Made by a program: the position numbers and the translations under genes. This document shows, one piece after another, positions 27,170 to 37,175 of a stretch of 64,000 bases of DNA. The notes under the pieces are model-generated. The model was not told where the DNA came from. It was given only the letters and a program-made list of their open reading frames with translations, and did no database searches. Each line of letters starts with the position of its first letter. Within the stretch, counting starts at the first letter, position 1. The DNA comes from SYFY01 sp041752315 (lineage in GTDB: Bacteria; Pseudomonadota; Gammaproteobacteria; Pseudomonadales; Azotimanducaceae). Location of the stretch: assembly GCA_041752315.1 (NCBI GenBank), contig JBGSHJ010000049.1, positions 62,001-126,000 on the forward strand, written 5' to 3'.

Positions 27170-28012
27170 TCATAGCATCGCGTTTTCGGCAAACGGCCGT
27201 GACTTGACCACCACATCGATCGCCTTGAGAGACTCCAGCAGGTCACGCATGTGTGCCAGCGGCCACGAATTTGGTCCATCGGAAAGCGCCACAGATGGAT
27301 CAGGATGGGTCTCCATGAACAAACCGGCAATCCCGGCACCCACCGCAGCACGCGCCAGTACCGGCACCATCTCCCGCTGCCCACCGGACGCATGTCCCAG
27401 ACCGCCCGGCATCTGAACCGAGTGTGTCGCATCGAACACGACCGGACACCCGGTTTGCCGCATGATGGCCAGGGAGCGCATGTCCGATACCAGGTTGTTG
27501 TATCCGAAACTCACGCCGCGTTCACAGACCATGAGCCGGGTATTGCCGGTGGATCGCGCCTTCGCAACGACATTGATCATTTCCTGGGGGGACAGGAACT
27601 GACCTTTCTTGATGTTCACCGGCAACTGCAGATTGCATACGTTGAGGATGAAATTGGTCTGCCGGCAGAGGAACGCAGGGGTCTGCAATGCCGAAACCAC
27701 ACTGGCCACTTCGTCGAGCGGTGAATCGTCGTGGACGTCAGTGAGTACGGGAATGCCCAGGTCGTTTTTGACCTTGTCGAGAATCCGCAGGCCTTCGCTG
27801 ATGCCCAGGCCGCGGAAACTGTCCATCGACGTCCGATTGGCCTTGTCGAACGAACTCTTGAAGATGAACGGAATGCCAAGATCGTCGGTCAGCCTCTTCA
27901 GTCGTTCCGCGGTACTCAACTGCAGGGCTTCGCTCTCCACCACACAGGGGCCCGCAATCAGGAAAAAAGGCTGATCGATCCCTGCCTTGAAACCACAAAG
28001 CTCGATGCTCAT
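27170..28012 (-). CDS. kdsA: 3-deoxy-8-phosphooctulonate synthase (KDO-8-P synthase)
   Basis: Condenses phosphoenolpyruvate and arabinose-5-phosphate for the inner core of lipopolysaccharide. 280 residues with the family signatures FLIAGPCVVES, FKSSFDKANRTS, GIPVLTDVHD, QTNFILNVC and VFDATHSVQMPGG. The first codons overlap the pyrG stop by ATGA, a conserved pyrG-kdsA-eno arrangement. Confidence 0.97.
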   Translation of the reverse strand: MSIELCGFKAGIDQPFFLIAGPCVVESEALQLSTAERLKRLTDDLGIPFIFKSSFDKANRTSMDSFRGLGISEGLRILDKVKNDLGIPVLTDVHDDSPLDEVASVVSALQTPAFLCRQTNFILNVCNLQLPVNIKKGQFLSPQEMINVVAKARSTGNTRLMVCERGVSFGYNNLVSDMRSLAIMRQTGCPVVFDATHSVQMPGGLGHASGGQREMVPVLARAAVGAGIAGLFMETHPDPSVALSDGPNSWPLAHMRDLLESLKAIDVVVKSRPFAENAML

Positions 28013-29664
28013 CCGAGGGCCTGAACGTGTGTGTTCTGCGCATGATCGGCTGCATAGGACAGTGCAGCTTCGATGAATCCCTTGAACAGCGGATGGCCTT
28101 CACGAGGCGACGACGTGAACTCCGGATGAAACTGGCAGGCGAGAAACCAGCGGTGCTCCGGTAGCTCGACCATCTCCACCAAGCCGTCTTCCGAACGACC
28201 CGCCACCGCCATGCCGGCCTCGGTGATCTGCTGCACGTACCGGTCATTGACCTCGTATCGGTGTCGATGCCGCTCGTGCACAACACTCTTGCCATACACA
28301 CGCTGGGCCAGGGAACCCTGATTGAGCAGGCAGGCCTGTTCACCCAGGCGCATGGATCCGCCGAGATCGCTGCCTGCTGCACGCTGCTCAACCTGTCCAT
28401 CCTTGTCTGTCCATTCGGTAACCAGTGCGATCACCGGATGTTCGGCCTTCTCCTCGATTTCCGTCGAGTGGGCACCGTCAAGGTGGCATCGGTTGCGCGC
28501 AAAATCGATCACGGCGGCATGCAGTCCGTAACAGATACCAAGATAGGGAACGTCTTTTTCGCGTGCGTAGCCGGCGGCGGCAATCTTCCCCTCGAAGCCA
28601 CGCCGGCCAAATCCGCCGGGAACGAGAATGGCTGACACACCCGTCAGACAACCAGTACCGGAACGTTCAACTTCCTCGGCGTCGATATAGTTCACTTCGA
28701 CCCGTGTATCGGTCTGAATGCCGGCGTGCTTGATCGCTTCGGTCAACGATTTGTAGGCGTCCTGCAACTCGAGGTATTTGCCGACAAACGCAATCCGGAC
28801 AGTCCTGGAAGGGTGCAACTCAGCCTTCACCACGGCATCCCATTCACGCAGGTCCGCCGGGCCACAGACAATGTTCAGTTTTTCGACAACGATGTCGTCC
28901 AGACCCTGCTCGTGCAGCAGAGCCGGTACCTGATAGATCGTTTGCGCGTCGTAGACAGAAATGACGGCCCGTTCTTCGACGTTGGTGAACAGGCCGATCT
29001 TGCCACGCGCACCACGTGGCAGGGGGACTTCGGAGCGGCAGGCCAGCACGTCCGGCTGCAATCCGATGCTGCGCAGTTCCTTGACGGAGTGCTGGGTTGG
29101 TTTGGTCTTGATCTCCCCTGCCGAGCGGATATAAGGCACAAGGGTGAGGTGGATCAGCAGCGAATTATGGAACCCGACTTCGAGCCGCAACTGGCGAATG
29201 GCCTCGAGAAAAGGCTGTGACTCGATATCACCGACCGTGCCACCGGTTTCGACGATGACCACATCGGAATTTTCACCGACCAGCCGGATCCGTCGCTTGA
29301 TCTCATCCGTGATGTGCGGAATGACCTGTACGGTTCCGCCAAGGTAATCCCCACGGCGCTCCCGTCGTATGACTTCCGCATAGATGCTGCCAGTCGTGAA
29401 GTTGTTCCTGCGGGACATGCGGGCCCCGCTGAATCGTTCGTAGTGACCAAGGTCCAGATCCGTTTCTGCACCATCGGCGGTAACAAAGACCTCGCCATGC
29501 TGGAAGGGGCTCATCGTGCCCGGGTCCACATTGATGTAAGGGTCCATTTTAAGGACGTTGACTCGCACCTTGCGCGCTTCGAGAAGTGCGGCCAGGGACG
29601 AAGTCAGAATGCCCTTCCCAAGGGATGACACCACGCCGCCCGTGACAAAAATGAACTTGGTCAT
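28009..29664 (-). CDS. pyrG: CTP synthase
   Basis: Amidates UTP to CTP using glutamine. The synthase half (about 1-265) starts MTKFIFVTGGVVSSLGKGI and contains KMDPYINVDPGTMSPFQHGEVFV. The glutaminase half has GGFGRRG, the nucleophile elbow LGICYGLHAAVID and HPEFTS with catalytic His/Glu. The elbow is a little unusual: the family normally reads G-I-C-L-G-M-Q. 551 residues, normal length; start at 29664 matches the family exactly. Confidence 0.97.
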   Translation of the reverse strand: MTKFIFVTGGVVSSLGKGILTSSLAALLEARKVRVNVLKMDPYINVDPGTMSPFQHGEVFVTADGAETDLDLGHYERFSGARMSRRNNFTTGSIYAEVIRRERRGDYLGGTVQVIPHITDEIKRRIRLVGENSDVVIVETGGTVGDIESQPFLEAIRQLRLEVGFHNSLLIHLTLVPYIRSAGEIKTKPTQHSVKELRSIGLQPDVLACRSEVPLPRGARGKIGLFTNVEERAVISVYDAQTIYQVPALLHEQGLDDIVVEKLNIVCGPADLREWDAVVKAELHPSRTVRIAFVGKYLELQDAYKSLTEAIKHAGIQTDTRVEVNYIDAEEVERSGTGCLTGVSAILVPGGFGRRGFEGKIAAAGYAREKDVPYLGICYGLHAAVIDFARNRCHLDGAHSTEIEEKAEHPVIALVTEWTDKDGQVEQRAAGSDLGGSMRLGEQACLLNQGSLAQRVYGKSVVHERHRHRYEVNDRYVQQITEAGMAVAGRSEDGLVEMVELPEHRWFLACQFHPEFTSSPREGHPLFKGFIEAALSYAADHAQNTHVQALG

Positions 29665-29803
29665 CGGATCCAACTGTTGGAAGAACAATTACGGTTGAGC
29701 GTCGCCGCCATCTTGCCGGTCAACACGCTGGCGCGTGAACTCGGGGAGGTTGAGCTGGGGGACACAAGATGGAAGAACACGTTAACAAATGCCCCGGCCA
29801 AGC

Positions 29804-31129
29804 TCAACCGACAGCCGACATATCGCCTTCAGGCATGAACACGGGTACACGGGGTTGCCACCGGACCAGCAGATTCTCAAAGGTGTCGGCGATCGCAATC
29901 CCGGGAATCGCCACCAGTTCATCATCGCAAAACAGCAGCGGATACCGGCTTCGTTCCCAGGGCAGGACCGAACCCTGGAGCAACGTCGAAACACGACGAC
30001 GGCGGCCTGCAAACACGAGGACCTGGCGACCACATCGAAACCGGATCTGCCATCGTTTGACGATCTGATCTCCCGGCACACCATCCCCAACGACGGTTGC
30101 TGGCCTGGCTGCCTGGCCAAGGAAAAAAACACCATGCCCGAGATCAATGGGTTCACCTGCAACGACGGGCAACATTTCTGGCAGCGGTTGGGGAGCCAGC
30201 TGTACAAACAGGCAATCCCGGTAACCAAACAGGGAACCGCCGCTCAACGCGAGCACCGAGGTACCTGCGCTGCCTCCACTGTCGCTACTTCCCAAACCGG
30301 CCAGCCAGGGCGCAAGAGTCGATCGTGGCACTGAATGCAGTCCGTGGGATTCGAGCCACCAGCGGATCAACTCGACCTGCATCGGCCTGTCTTGCGGCAA
30401 TCGGTTGAATGGCAATGGATGTGGCAATTGCGCGGCCAGCCAGCGACCCGCCGCCTCTGCCTGATCGGCAACGGTCGCCACTCGCACCACATGGTCTTCC
30501 ACGAGCGGCCAGCGAGAGCGCAACGGTGGCAAGAGGAACTGCCGGATCCAGCTCCGGTCAAACGCACCCGTCAGGTTGCTCGGGTCTTCGACATGGTGCA
30601 GTCCAACGGCGAGCCCGCACTGTTCGATGTCTTCGTAGGAAAGGTCGAGCAATGGGCGAAGAATCCGGCCCGCTGCCAGCCGTCGACTGGCAGGCATGCC
30701 ATAGATTCCTCGACCCTGGATCAACCGCAACAGGGCCGTTTCCGCCTGATCACGTCGATGCTGTGCCAGCAACAGGACATCCCCATCCGCCAGAAGAGCA
30801 GCAAAACACTTCAGACGTGCCTGCCTCGCGGCGGCTTCGAAGTTTCCGGTATCGGGCAAGACAACTGACAAGGCAACAAACGGCACACCCATCGTCGCCG
30901 TGGTTTCACGGCAATGCTGTTCCCACTCCTCCGAAGCAGTCTGGGCGTTGTGATTGATATGGACGGCTAACAAGCGATCCAACGGAACGACCCGGGCAGC
31001 AGCCCACAGAAGCACGGAAGAATCCAGCCCGCCCGAATAACCGATGACAACCCGGCCAGCACACCCGTCGAAGGCCTGGCTTACGGCATCGACAACCCTG
31101 TCCAGGGCAGCAGGATCAGTGCACTCCAT
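29804..31129 (-). CDS. tilS: tRNA(Ile)-lysidine synthetase
   Basis: Converts cytidine-34 of tRNA-Ile(CAU) to lysidine so it reads AUA. The PP-loop motif GYSGGLDSS sits near residue 28-36; AVHINHN, AQHRRDQAETALLRLIQGRG and the C-terminal TilS domains follow. 441 residues, close to E. coli (432). The ATG at 31129 overlaps the last 14 bases of dnaE. In E. coli and Pseudomonas accA separates dnaE from tilS; it is missing here. Confidence 0.92.
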   Translation of the reverse strand: MECTDPAALDRVVDAVSQAFDGCAGRVVIGYSGGLDSSVLLWAAARVVPLDRLLAVHINHNAQTASEEWEQHCRETTATMGVPFVALSVVLPDTGNFEAAARQARLKCFAALLADGDVLLLAQHRRDQAETALLRLIQGRGIYGMPASRRLAAGRILRPLLDLSYEDIEQCGLAVGLHHVEDPSNLTGAFDRSWIRQFLLPPLRSRWPLVEDHVVRVATVADQAEAAGRWLAAQLPHPLPFNRLPQDRPMQVELIRWWLESHGLHSVPRSTLAPWLAGLGSSDSGGSAGTSVLALSGGSLFGYRDCLFVQLAPQPLPEMLPVVAGEPIDLGHGVFFLGQAARPATVVGDGVPGDQIVKRWQIRFRCGRQVLVFAGRRRRVSTLLQGSVLPWERSRYPLLFCDDELVAIPGIAIADTFENLLVRWQPRVPVFMPEGDMSAVG

Positions 31130-34100
31130 GCAGGAAGGCCAGTCGCACGCTCTGGGCGCCAAAATTGCTGCGCAGATCACGCAGCAGGTCATCGGCAGGC
31201 CGCACCCGCCACTCTTCGCCAAGCCAGATGTGGGCACACGCCGCAGCCGATGAGTAGATGAGGGACACACCGCATCCCTGTTCCGGAAGCCGATAAGGTG
31301 TGAGGACTTTGCTCAACAACTGGGTCAGGCTGGTTGATACTTCTGCGGCAATCGTGATTTCAACCGCACGTGCAAAGCGACGTCGTGCATCCTCGATCGA
31401 CAGGACCCGCTCAACCCGGAAGCGTGTGGTCGGATCGCCGTTATAGTCGTCCGCATGTGCGTAGCCCTCAAGTACGATCGGCACATCCTCCTTGATCCGG
31501 TCACGAAAAGAATCGTAAACATCATTGAACAAGGTTGCTTCGATGCGCGCGCTCTTGTCGTCTATGACCACGTAGGCCGTATACCCGCCACGTTTTGACT
31601 TCATCAGCCGTGTCGAGACCACCGTGCCACCGATGAACTGCGTCTTGCGATCCGGATTCAGGTCCACCAGACGGTTGCGACAGATGGCGCGCAACTCATC
31701 AAGGTGGGGATCAACCGGATGTCCCGTGAGATAGAGCCCCAGCGACTGCTTTTCTGCCTGCAGTCTTTCCGCATCACTGAACGGCCTGAAATCCCTCACA
31801 TCAACCACTTCGCCAGGTACAGCCATCACTCCACCAAAAAGATCCACCATGCCGAGGTCACGGTCGCGCGCGACCTGTTCTGCACTCTGCATGGCAGCCG
31901 GCAGCAAGGCGAGAAGATAGCCACGGACTTCGTTGAGCGAATTGAATCGTTCGTGTTCCACCAGTGCGTCCATTGCCCCGGAACGTATCAGTGCTTCAAG
32001 AACCCTCTTGTTCGCCTTGCGGGAATCAACTCGCTGACAGAAATCCTTCAGGCTCGTAAACGGACCATGCTGTCGTTCGCCGACAATCAGCCCGACCGGC
32101 CCCTCACCGACACCTCGCACTGCACCAAGCCCGTAAACGATGGCGCCTGCCCGGACTGCAAACCGGAAAATGCTGCTGTTCACATCGGGTGAGCGAAGCG
32201 TTATGCCGATCCGACGGACTTCATCCACGAGCGAGACAACCTTGTCGATGTTCTGCATTTCAGCCGAGAGGTTGGCGGCCATGAAGTAAGGTGCAAAGTG
32301 CGCCTTGAGGAACGCTGTCTGATAGGAAACCAGTGCATAGGTCGCCGAGTGGGACTTGTTGAAGGCATAACCGGCGAACTTCTCCATCAGATCGAAGATC
32401 TCTCCGGCTTGCCTTTCATCCACATTGTTGGCCACACATCCCGTGAGAAACTGGGCTCTGACCTTGGCCATCTCTTCCGGTTTTTTCTTGCCCATTGCCC
32501 GTCGCAGAAGATCGGCATCACCCAGCGTGAATCCCGCCAGTACCTGCGCAATCTGCATGACCTGCTCCTGATAGAGCACAACTCCGTAAGTTCCCTGCAG
32601 CACCCAGGCGAGTGACGGATGAGGCAGTTCCACCGGCTCATGTCCGTGCTTCCGGTTGATATAGTCATCCACGGCACCACTTTGCAACGGGCCTGGTCTG
32701 AACAAGGCAACCAACGCAATGATGTCTTCCACCTTGTCAGGCAGAAGCCGGCGGATGAGGTCGCGCATGCCCCGGGATTCCAGCTGGAAAACCGCAGCGG
32801 TTTCTGCCCGGCGCAGCAGGGCGAAGGTGGCATCGTCGGTCAGCGGGATCGAATCAATGTCCAGACGCTGATCGGGACGATCTTCGTTGATCGCCTTGAC
32901 ACACCAGTCAATGATCGTCAGCGTCTTCAGGCCAAGGAAGTCGAATTTCACAAGACCGGCTTTTTCGACGTCGTCCTTGTCGAATTGCGCGACCAGGGCG
33001 CCACCCGGTTCTTCTGTATAGAGTGGTACAAATTCGGTCAGTTCGGTCGGTGCAATCACCACACCACCTGCATGTCGCCCAACATTGCGCACCACGCCTT
33101 CCAGCTTGTACGCCATTTCCATGATCTCGCCGACTTCATCGCTGCTGGCGATGAAGTCCCGCAGTTCACTGGTTTCGTCGACTGCTTTTTTCAACGTCAT
33201 GCCAACTTCGAACGGAATCAGCTTGGAGAGTTTGTCAGCCAGGCCATACGGCTTGCCCTGGACACGGGCGACATCGCGCACCACCGCCTTCGCGGCCATG
33301 GTGCCAAACGTGATGATCTGACTGACCGCCGCATGCCCATATCGATCACTGACATGCTGGATCACGCGATCGCGGCCCTCCATGCAGAAGTCCACATCGA
33401 AGTCAGGCATGGACACCCGCTCCGGATTCAGAAAACGCTCGAACAGCAGGTCGTAGGAAATAGGATCGAGGTCAGTGATTCCCAGGCTGTACGCAACGAG
33501 GGAACCTGCGCCTGACCCACGTCCCGGACCTACCGGTATACCCTCGCTGCGTGCCCACGCGATGAACTCCATGACAATCAGGAAATAGCCCGCAAACCCC
33601 ATCTTGTTGATGACACCCAGTTCGAAACGCAGGCGCTCGTGGTAAACGGCTTGTTCTTGCGCAGCCTCCTGACTGCTCTGAACAGTCAGGCGTTTCAGCC
33701 GATGGGCGAGGCCTGCGTTCGCCATGCGATCGAGGTGACTGGCGAGTGTTTCTTCTGCCGGAACGGGATAGTTGGGCAGGAAGTACTTCTTCAGTTCGAG
33801 AGGAACGCTGCAGCGGCGGGCAATTTCCAGGGTGTTGGCGATTGCCTCGGGTATGTCGGCAAAGAGCAACTGCATTTGTGCCGGGCTCTTCAGATACTGC
33901 TCTGCCGAGTAGTTGTGATCCCGTCTGGGGTCATTGAGAACCCGTCCCTGGTGAATGCAGATCCGGGTTTCGTGGGCTTCAAAATCATCCGCAACCAGGA
34001 AGCAGACATCGTTGGTGGCAACCACCGGCAAGTGCAACCGCTGCGCCAGATCCATCTGCGAGCGAACGGACAACTCATCTCCCGGTCGCGAGGTCCGCTG

Positions 34101-34604
34101 CAGTTCCAGATAAAAGCGGTTCGCAAAACAGGTTGACCACTCCACTGCAAGTTGCGAAGCGAGTTCAGTGTCCGCATTCATCAGGGCGTGACCGATCTCA
34201 CCGTGACGACCGCCTGACAGCATGATCAGCCCTTCGTGGTGGCGGGCGATATCCGATCGCGGCACCAGCCCATGTTCTTCACTCTCCGTGAAAGCTCCGG
34301 AAACCAGTCGAAGGAGATTGCGGTAGCCAGTGAGGTTCATCGCCAGGAGCAAGGCGCGCACGACCACACCCGCATTGGATCGATAGCGAATCTCGACGCC
34401 GATCAACGGTTTCACACCAGCACCCAGACAGGCCTGATAAAACTTGATCAGTGCAAACAGATTGCCGCGATCGGTCAACGCCACTGCAGGCATGCCCTGC
34501 TTCGCAGCTGTCGTCGCCAGTTCCTTGATGCGAATCACGCTGTCCGCCAGCGAGTATTCGCTGTGTACCTGCAGGTGTACAAAGGTTTCGTCGTGGGTGA
34601 TCAC
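31116..34604 (-). CDS. dnaE: DNA polymerase III subunit alpha
   Basis: Replicative polymerase, 1162 residues as in E. coli (1160). N-terminal PHP domain starts FVHLQVHSEYSLADS; the polymerase active site shows GPGRGSGAGSLVAYSLGI and MPDFDVDFCMEGRD; GRHAGGVVIAP, the beta-clamp and OB-fold region near residue 1000 (FIGGTVVSTRLMKSKRGGY) follow. The start overlaps the rnhB stop by ATGA. Confidence 0.98.
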   Translation of the reverse strand: MITHDETFVHLQVHSEYSLADSVIRIKELATTAAKQGMPAVALTDRGNLFALIKFYQACLGAGVKPLIGVEIRYRSNAGVVVRALLLAMNLTGYRNLLRLVSGAFTESEEHGLVPRSDIARHHEGLIMLSGGRHGEIGHALMNADTELASQLAVEWSTCFANRFYLELQRTSRPGDELSVRSQMDLAQRLHLPVVATNDVCFLVADDFEAHETRICIHQGRVLNDPRRDHNYSAEQYLKSPAQMQLLFADIPEAIANTLEIARRCSVPLELKKYFLPNYPVPAEETLASHLDRMANAGLAHRLKRLTVQSSQEAAQEQAVYHERLRFELGVINKMGFAGYFLIVMEFIAWARSEGIPVGPGRGSGAGSLVAYSLGITDLDPISYDLLFERFLNPERVSMPDFDVDFCMEGRDRVIQHVSDRYGHAAVSQIITFGTMAAKAVVRDVARVQGKPYGLADKLSKLIPFEVGMTLKKAVDETSELRDFIASSDEVGEIMEMAYKLEGVVRNVGRHAGGVVIAPTELTEFVPLYTEEPGGALVAQFDKDDVEKAGLVKFDFLGLKTLTIIDWCVKAINEDRPDQRLDIDSIPLTDDATFALLRRAETAAVFQLESRGMRDLIRRLLPDKVEDIIALVALFRPGPLQSGAVDDYINRKHGHEPVELPHPSLAWVLQGTYGVVLYQEQVMQIAQVLAGFTLGDADLLRRAMGKKKPEEMAKVRAQFLTGCVANNVDERQAGEIFDLMEKFAGYAFNKSHSATYALVSYQTAFLKAHFAPYFMAANLSAEMQNIDKVVSLVDEVRRIGITLRSPDVNSSIFRFAVRAGAIVYGLGAVRGVGEGPVGLIVGERQHGPFTSLKDFCQRVDSRKANKRVLEALIRSGAMDALVEHERFNSLNEVRGYLLALLPAAMQSAEQVARDRDLGMVDLFGGVMAVPGEVVDVRDFRPFSDAERLQAEKQSLGLYLTGHPVDPHLDELRAICRNRLVDLNPDRKTQFIGGTVVSTRLMKSKRGGYTAYVVIDDKSARIEATLFNDVYDSFRDRIKEDVPIVLEGYAHADDYNGDPTTRFRVERVLSIEDARRRFARAVEITIAAEVSTSLTQLLSKVLTPYRLPEQGCGVSLIYSSAAACAHIWLGEEWRVRPADDLLRDLRSNFGAQSVRLAFLHGVH

Positions 34605-35203
34605 ATGCTTTCCCTGCCCATGAAATTGCGCACTGGCGCGAAGGACCGACGGTGGATGGGGGTGGGTCCGTGGCGCTCCAAAGCGGCCAGATGCTCCCGT
34701 GTACCATACCCCTTGTGCCGATCAAATCCATACTCGGGATAACGCTGGGCCAACTCGATCATTTCGCAATCCCGGTGAACCTTGGCGAGAATCGACGCCG
34801 CTCCAATGCAGGCCAGCAGATCATCTCCACCAACCACCGCTTCGGCTGGGCAGTCGAGCCCAGGCAAACGATTGCCGTCCACATAGACCAGTCCCGGACG
34901 ATGCGACAACCCTGCCACCGCACGTCGCATCGACAGGAAAGTCGCCTGCAGGATGTTGAGTTCATCAATTTCATGCACATCGGCCCGGGCAACACACCAG
35001 GCCGTTGCGTGATGCCTGATTTCCATCGCAAGATTTTCGCGCACACGCGCAGTCAGTTTTTTGGAATCGCGTATACCGGCCACAGGATGGGCCGGATCGA
35101 GAATCACTGCCGCCGCAAAAACCGCACCCGCCAGTGGCCCACGACCTGCTTCATCCACACCGGCGACCAGTACCCTCGAGAACTGCGTGGTCAAGACCTG
35201 CAC
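34601..35203 (-). CDS. rnhB: Ribonuclease HII
   Basis: Cleaves RNA in RNA-DNA hybrids, including single ribonucleotides. 200 residues; catalytic D17-E18 in VAGVDEAGRGPLAG, the IRDSKKLT segment, the later Asp in VYVDGN and the metal Asp in AKVHRD are present. Overlaps lpxB upstream by 13 bp and dnaE downstream by 4 bp, the conserved lpxB-rnhB-dnaE coupling. Confidence 0.96.
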   Translation of the reverse strand: MQVLTTQFSRVLVAGVDEAGRGPLAGAVFAAAVILDPAHPVAGIRDSKKLTARVRENLAMEIRHHATAWCVARADVHEIDELNILQATFLSMRRAVAGLSHRPGLVYVDGNRLPGLDCPAEAVVGGDDLLACIGAASILAKVHRDCEMIELAQRYPEYGFDRHKGYGTREHLAALERHGPTPIHRRSFAPVRNFMGRESM

Positions 35204-36384
35204 ACCTGGTGAAGAAACAGAAAAACTGCCTTGCCTGCTTCGGCATCTGCACCTCCGCCAATCGCCAGCGATTCGCGCAGCCTGCGAAACCGGAGCAGAT
35301 ATTCAGGATCCGCAGACGAGTTCTGCATTTCCTGAAGCAGCGCCTGGGCCAGGTTCTCAGGTGTCGCGTCGTCCTGCAGAAACTCGGGAACCAGGGCTCG
35401 CCCGGCGAGTATGTTCGGCAAGGCGACAAAGGGGGTTTTCAACAGTCGACGCGCCAGTTGATAGGACCATCGACCCAGCTTGTAACTCACCACCATCGGT
35501 CGACCTATGCACATTGCCTCAAGAGTTCCCGTTCCTGATTTGACAAGCGCTCCGTCACACGCCGCCAGCAGCTTTCTGGCGTTCCCGACAAACAAACGAA
35601 CGGGCACGTCAGCGTTGGCAGAAAGCATGGTCTTCAACATCACTTCGTGTTCCGCGCGAACGCAGGGAATGACGAAGGCCGCCCCGGTGGCCCGATGCAG
35701 GATTCGTGCTGCATCAATAAAAACCGGCGCCATCAGGCGAATCTCCGAGCGCCGGCTGCCTGGCAACAAGGCAATCAACGTGGTTGTCAGGTCAACGCCC
35801 AGTTCGGTGCGTGACTGCGCTCGCGCCGGCGCCGAACCCGCCGACGCACCGATCGATTGAGCAAGCGGGTGGCCGACACATACCACCTGAATCGGCAGCT
35901 CCCGATAGAATTCCGGTTCGAAAGGATAGAGCGTCAGCAACAGGTCGGTGCTGCGCGAAAGAGAACGGGTTCGACCCCGCCGCCACGCATACACCGAAGG
36001 GCTGACATAATGAATGGTCGGTATGCCCCGTTTTCGCAACAGACGCTCAATGAGCAGATTGAACACGTTGAAATCGACGCCGATGAATGCATCCACCTGG
36101 CTGGTCCTGCACTGATTCACAATCCTTCTCAGTGTCCTGAGAAGAAATGGCAGTTTGCGCAGAGGTTCAACAAATCCATTGACTGACAAGCTGTCAAACG
36201 GCACCAGACTGCGCAGTCCTGCAGCTGACATTTCGTCACCGCCAATGCCGATGAACTCCACTGATCGACCTTCCGCTGCAAACAGCGTCACCAGAGCCCG
36301 CATGAGCCCGCCACCCAGTTGATCACCGGAGGTTTCACCAGCCACGATACCCAGTCGCACCGGGCGCGCTGGTTGCGCGATCAC
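35191..36384 (-). CDS. lpxB: Lipid-A-disaccharide synthase
   Basis: Glycosyltransferase (family 19) joining UDP-diacylglucosamine to lipid X. 397 residues. N-terminal VAGETSGDQLGGGLM, the mid segment IHYVSPSVYAWRRGR, LLPGSRRSEI and the C-terminal KSGTGTLEAMCIGRPMVVSYK match the family. Starts by ATGA on the lpxA stop, within the lpxD-fabZ-lpxA-lpxB operon. Inner-membrane-associated, cytoplasmic face. Confidence 0.95.
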   Translation of the reverse strand: MIAQPARPVRLGIVAGETSGDQLGGGLMRALVTLFAAEGRSVEFIGIGGDEMSAAGLRSLVPFDSLSVNGFVEPLRKLPFLLRTLRRIVNQCRTSQVDAFIGVDFNVFNLLIERLLRKRGIPTIHYVSPSVYAWRRGRTRSLSRSTDLLLTLYPFEPEFYRELPIQVVCVGHPLAQSIGASAGSAPARAQSRTELGVDLTTTLIALLPGSRRSEIRLMAPVFIDAARILHRATGAAFVIPCVRAEHEVMLKTMLSANADVPVRLFVGNARKLLAACDGALVKSGTGTLEAMCIGRPMVVSYKLGRWSYQLARRLLKTPFVALPNILAGRALVPEFLQDDATPENLAQALLQEMQNSSADPEYLLRFRRLRESLAIGGGADAEAGKAVFLFLHQVCRS

Positions 36385-37175
36385 GTGGCGTCCGTTTGTT
36401 TCCTGGCTCGCGTGATACCCCAGCGCGATGACTCGACGCTGGCTGCAAACAGTTCGACTTCCTGGTGCTGGCTTCGCAAGGACACAAGTTCCGCCAACGC
36501 TTCCTGGGTTGTCAATCCGGCGCGATACACCAGTCGATGGGCCTGTTTGACCGCTTCCATCACTTCCTTGTCGTAGTTGCGTCGGCGCATGCCTTCCACA
36601 TTCAGACCAATCGCTGCGGCAGGATTGCCACCCACGGTCATATACGCAGGGACATCCTTGATCACCAGACTCATGGCTGCAATGTGCGAGTACGCACCGA
36701 TGCTGCGATATTGGGCAACGCCAGCGTAACCACCAAAATTGGCGTGATCACCAACAGCAACATGGCCTGCTATCGATGCATTGTTGGCCATGATGACATG
36801 ATTGCCGACCACACAATCATGGCCCACGTGAACGTATGCCATCAGCAGGCAGTGATCCCCGATGATGGTACGAGACTTGTCCTGCGCCAGTCCACGATGA
36901 ATGGTCACCCCTTCGCGAATCACGTTGTTGTCGCCTATTTCAAGCATCGTGGGTTCACCACCGTAGGCCAGCGCAGGGGTATCTTCACCTACCGTCGAAA
37001 ACTGGAAGATCCGGTTGTTGCGCCCAATGCGCGTCGGACCCTTGATGACCACGTGCGATGCGACCCGGCTGCCGGCGCCAATCTCGACGTCCGCCCCGAT
37101 GATCGTCCAGGGACCGATTTCAACATCATCAGCCACGCGCGCCGATGGATCGATAATGCATCGACCATCAATCAT
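36381..37175 (-). CDS. lpxA: UDP-N-acetylglucosamine O-acyltransferase LpxA
   Basis: First step of lipid A synthesis; adds a hydroxyacyl chain from ACP to UDP-GlcNAc. 264 residues of left-handed beta-helix hexapeptide repeats (IIDPSARVADDVEIGPWTII onward) and a C-terminal helical part (LNVEGMRRRNYDKEV). The catalytic-His context NNASIAGHVAVGDH is present, but the next loop reads GGYAGVAQYRSIGAYSH where E. coli has V-H-Q-F and G-A-H, so two histidines conserved in well-studied LpxA are replaced. Start MIDGRCIIDPSA at 37175 was chosen by family match and overlaps the fabZ stop. Confidence 0.93.
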   Translation of the reverse strand: MIDGRCIIDPSARVADDVEIGPWTIIGADVEIGAGSRVASHVVIKGPTRIGRNNRIFQFSTVGEDTPALAYGGEPTMLEIGDNNVIREGVTIHRGLAQDKSRTIIGDHCLLMAYVHVGHDCVVGNHVIMANNASIAGHVAVGDHANFGGYAGVAQYRSIGAYSHIAAMSLVIKDVPAYMTVGGNPAAAIGLNVEGMRRRNYDKEVMEAVKQAHRLVYRAGLTTQEALAELVSLRSQHQEVELFAASVESSRWGITRARKQTDAT

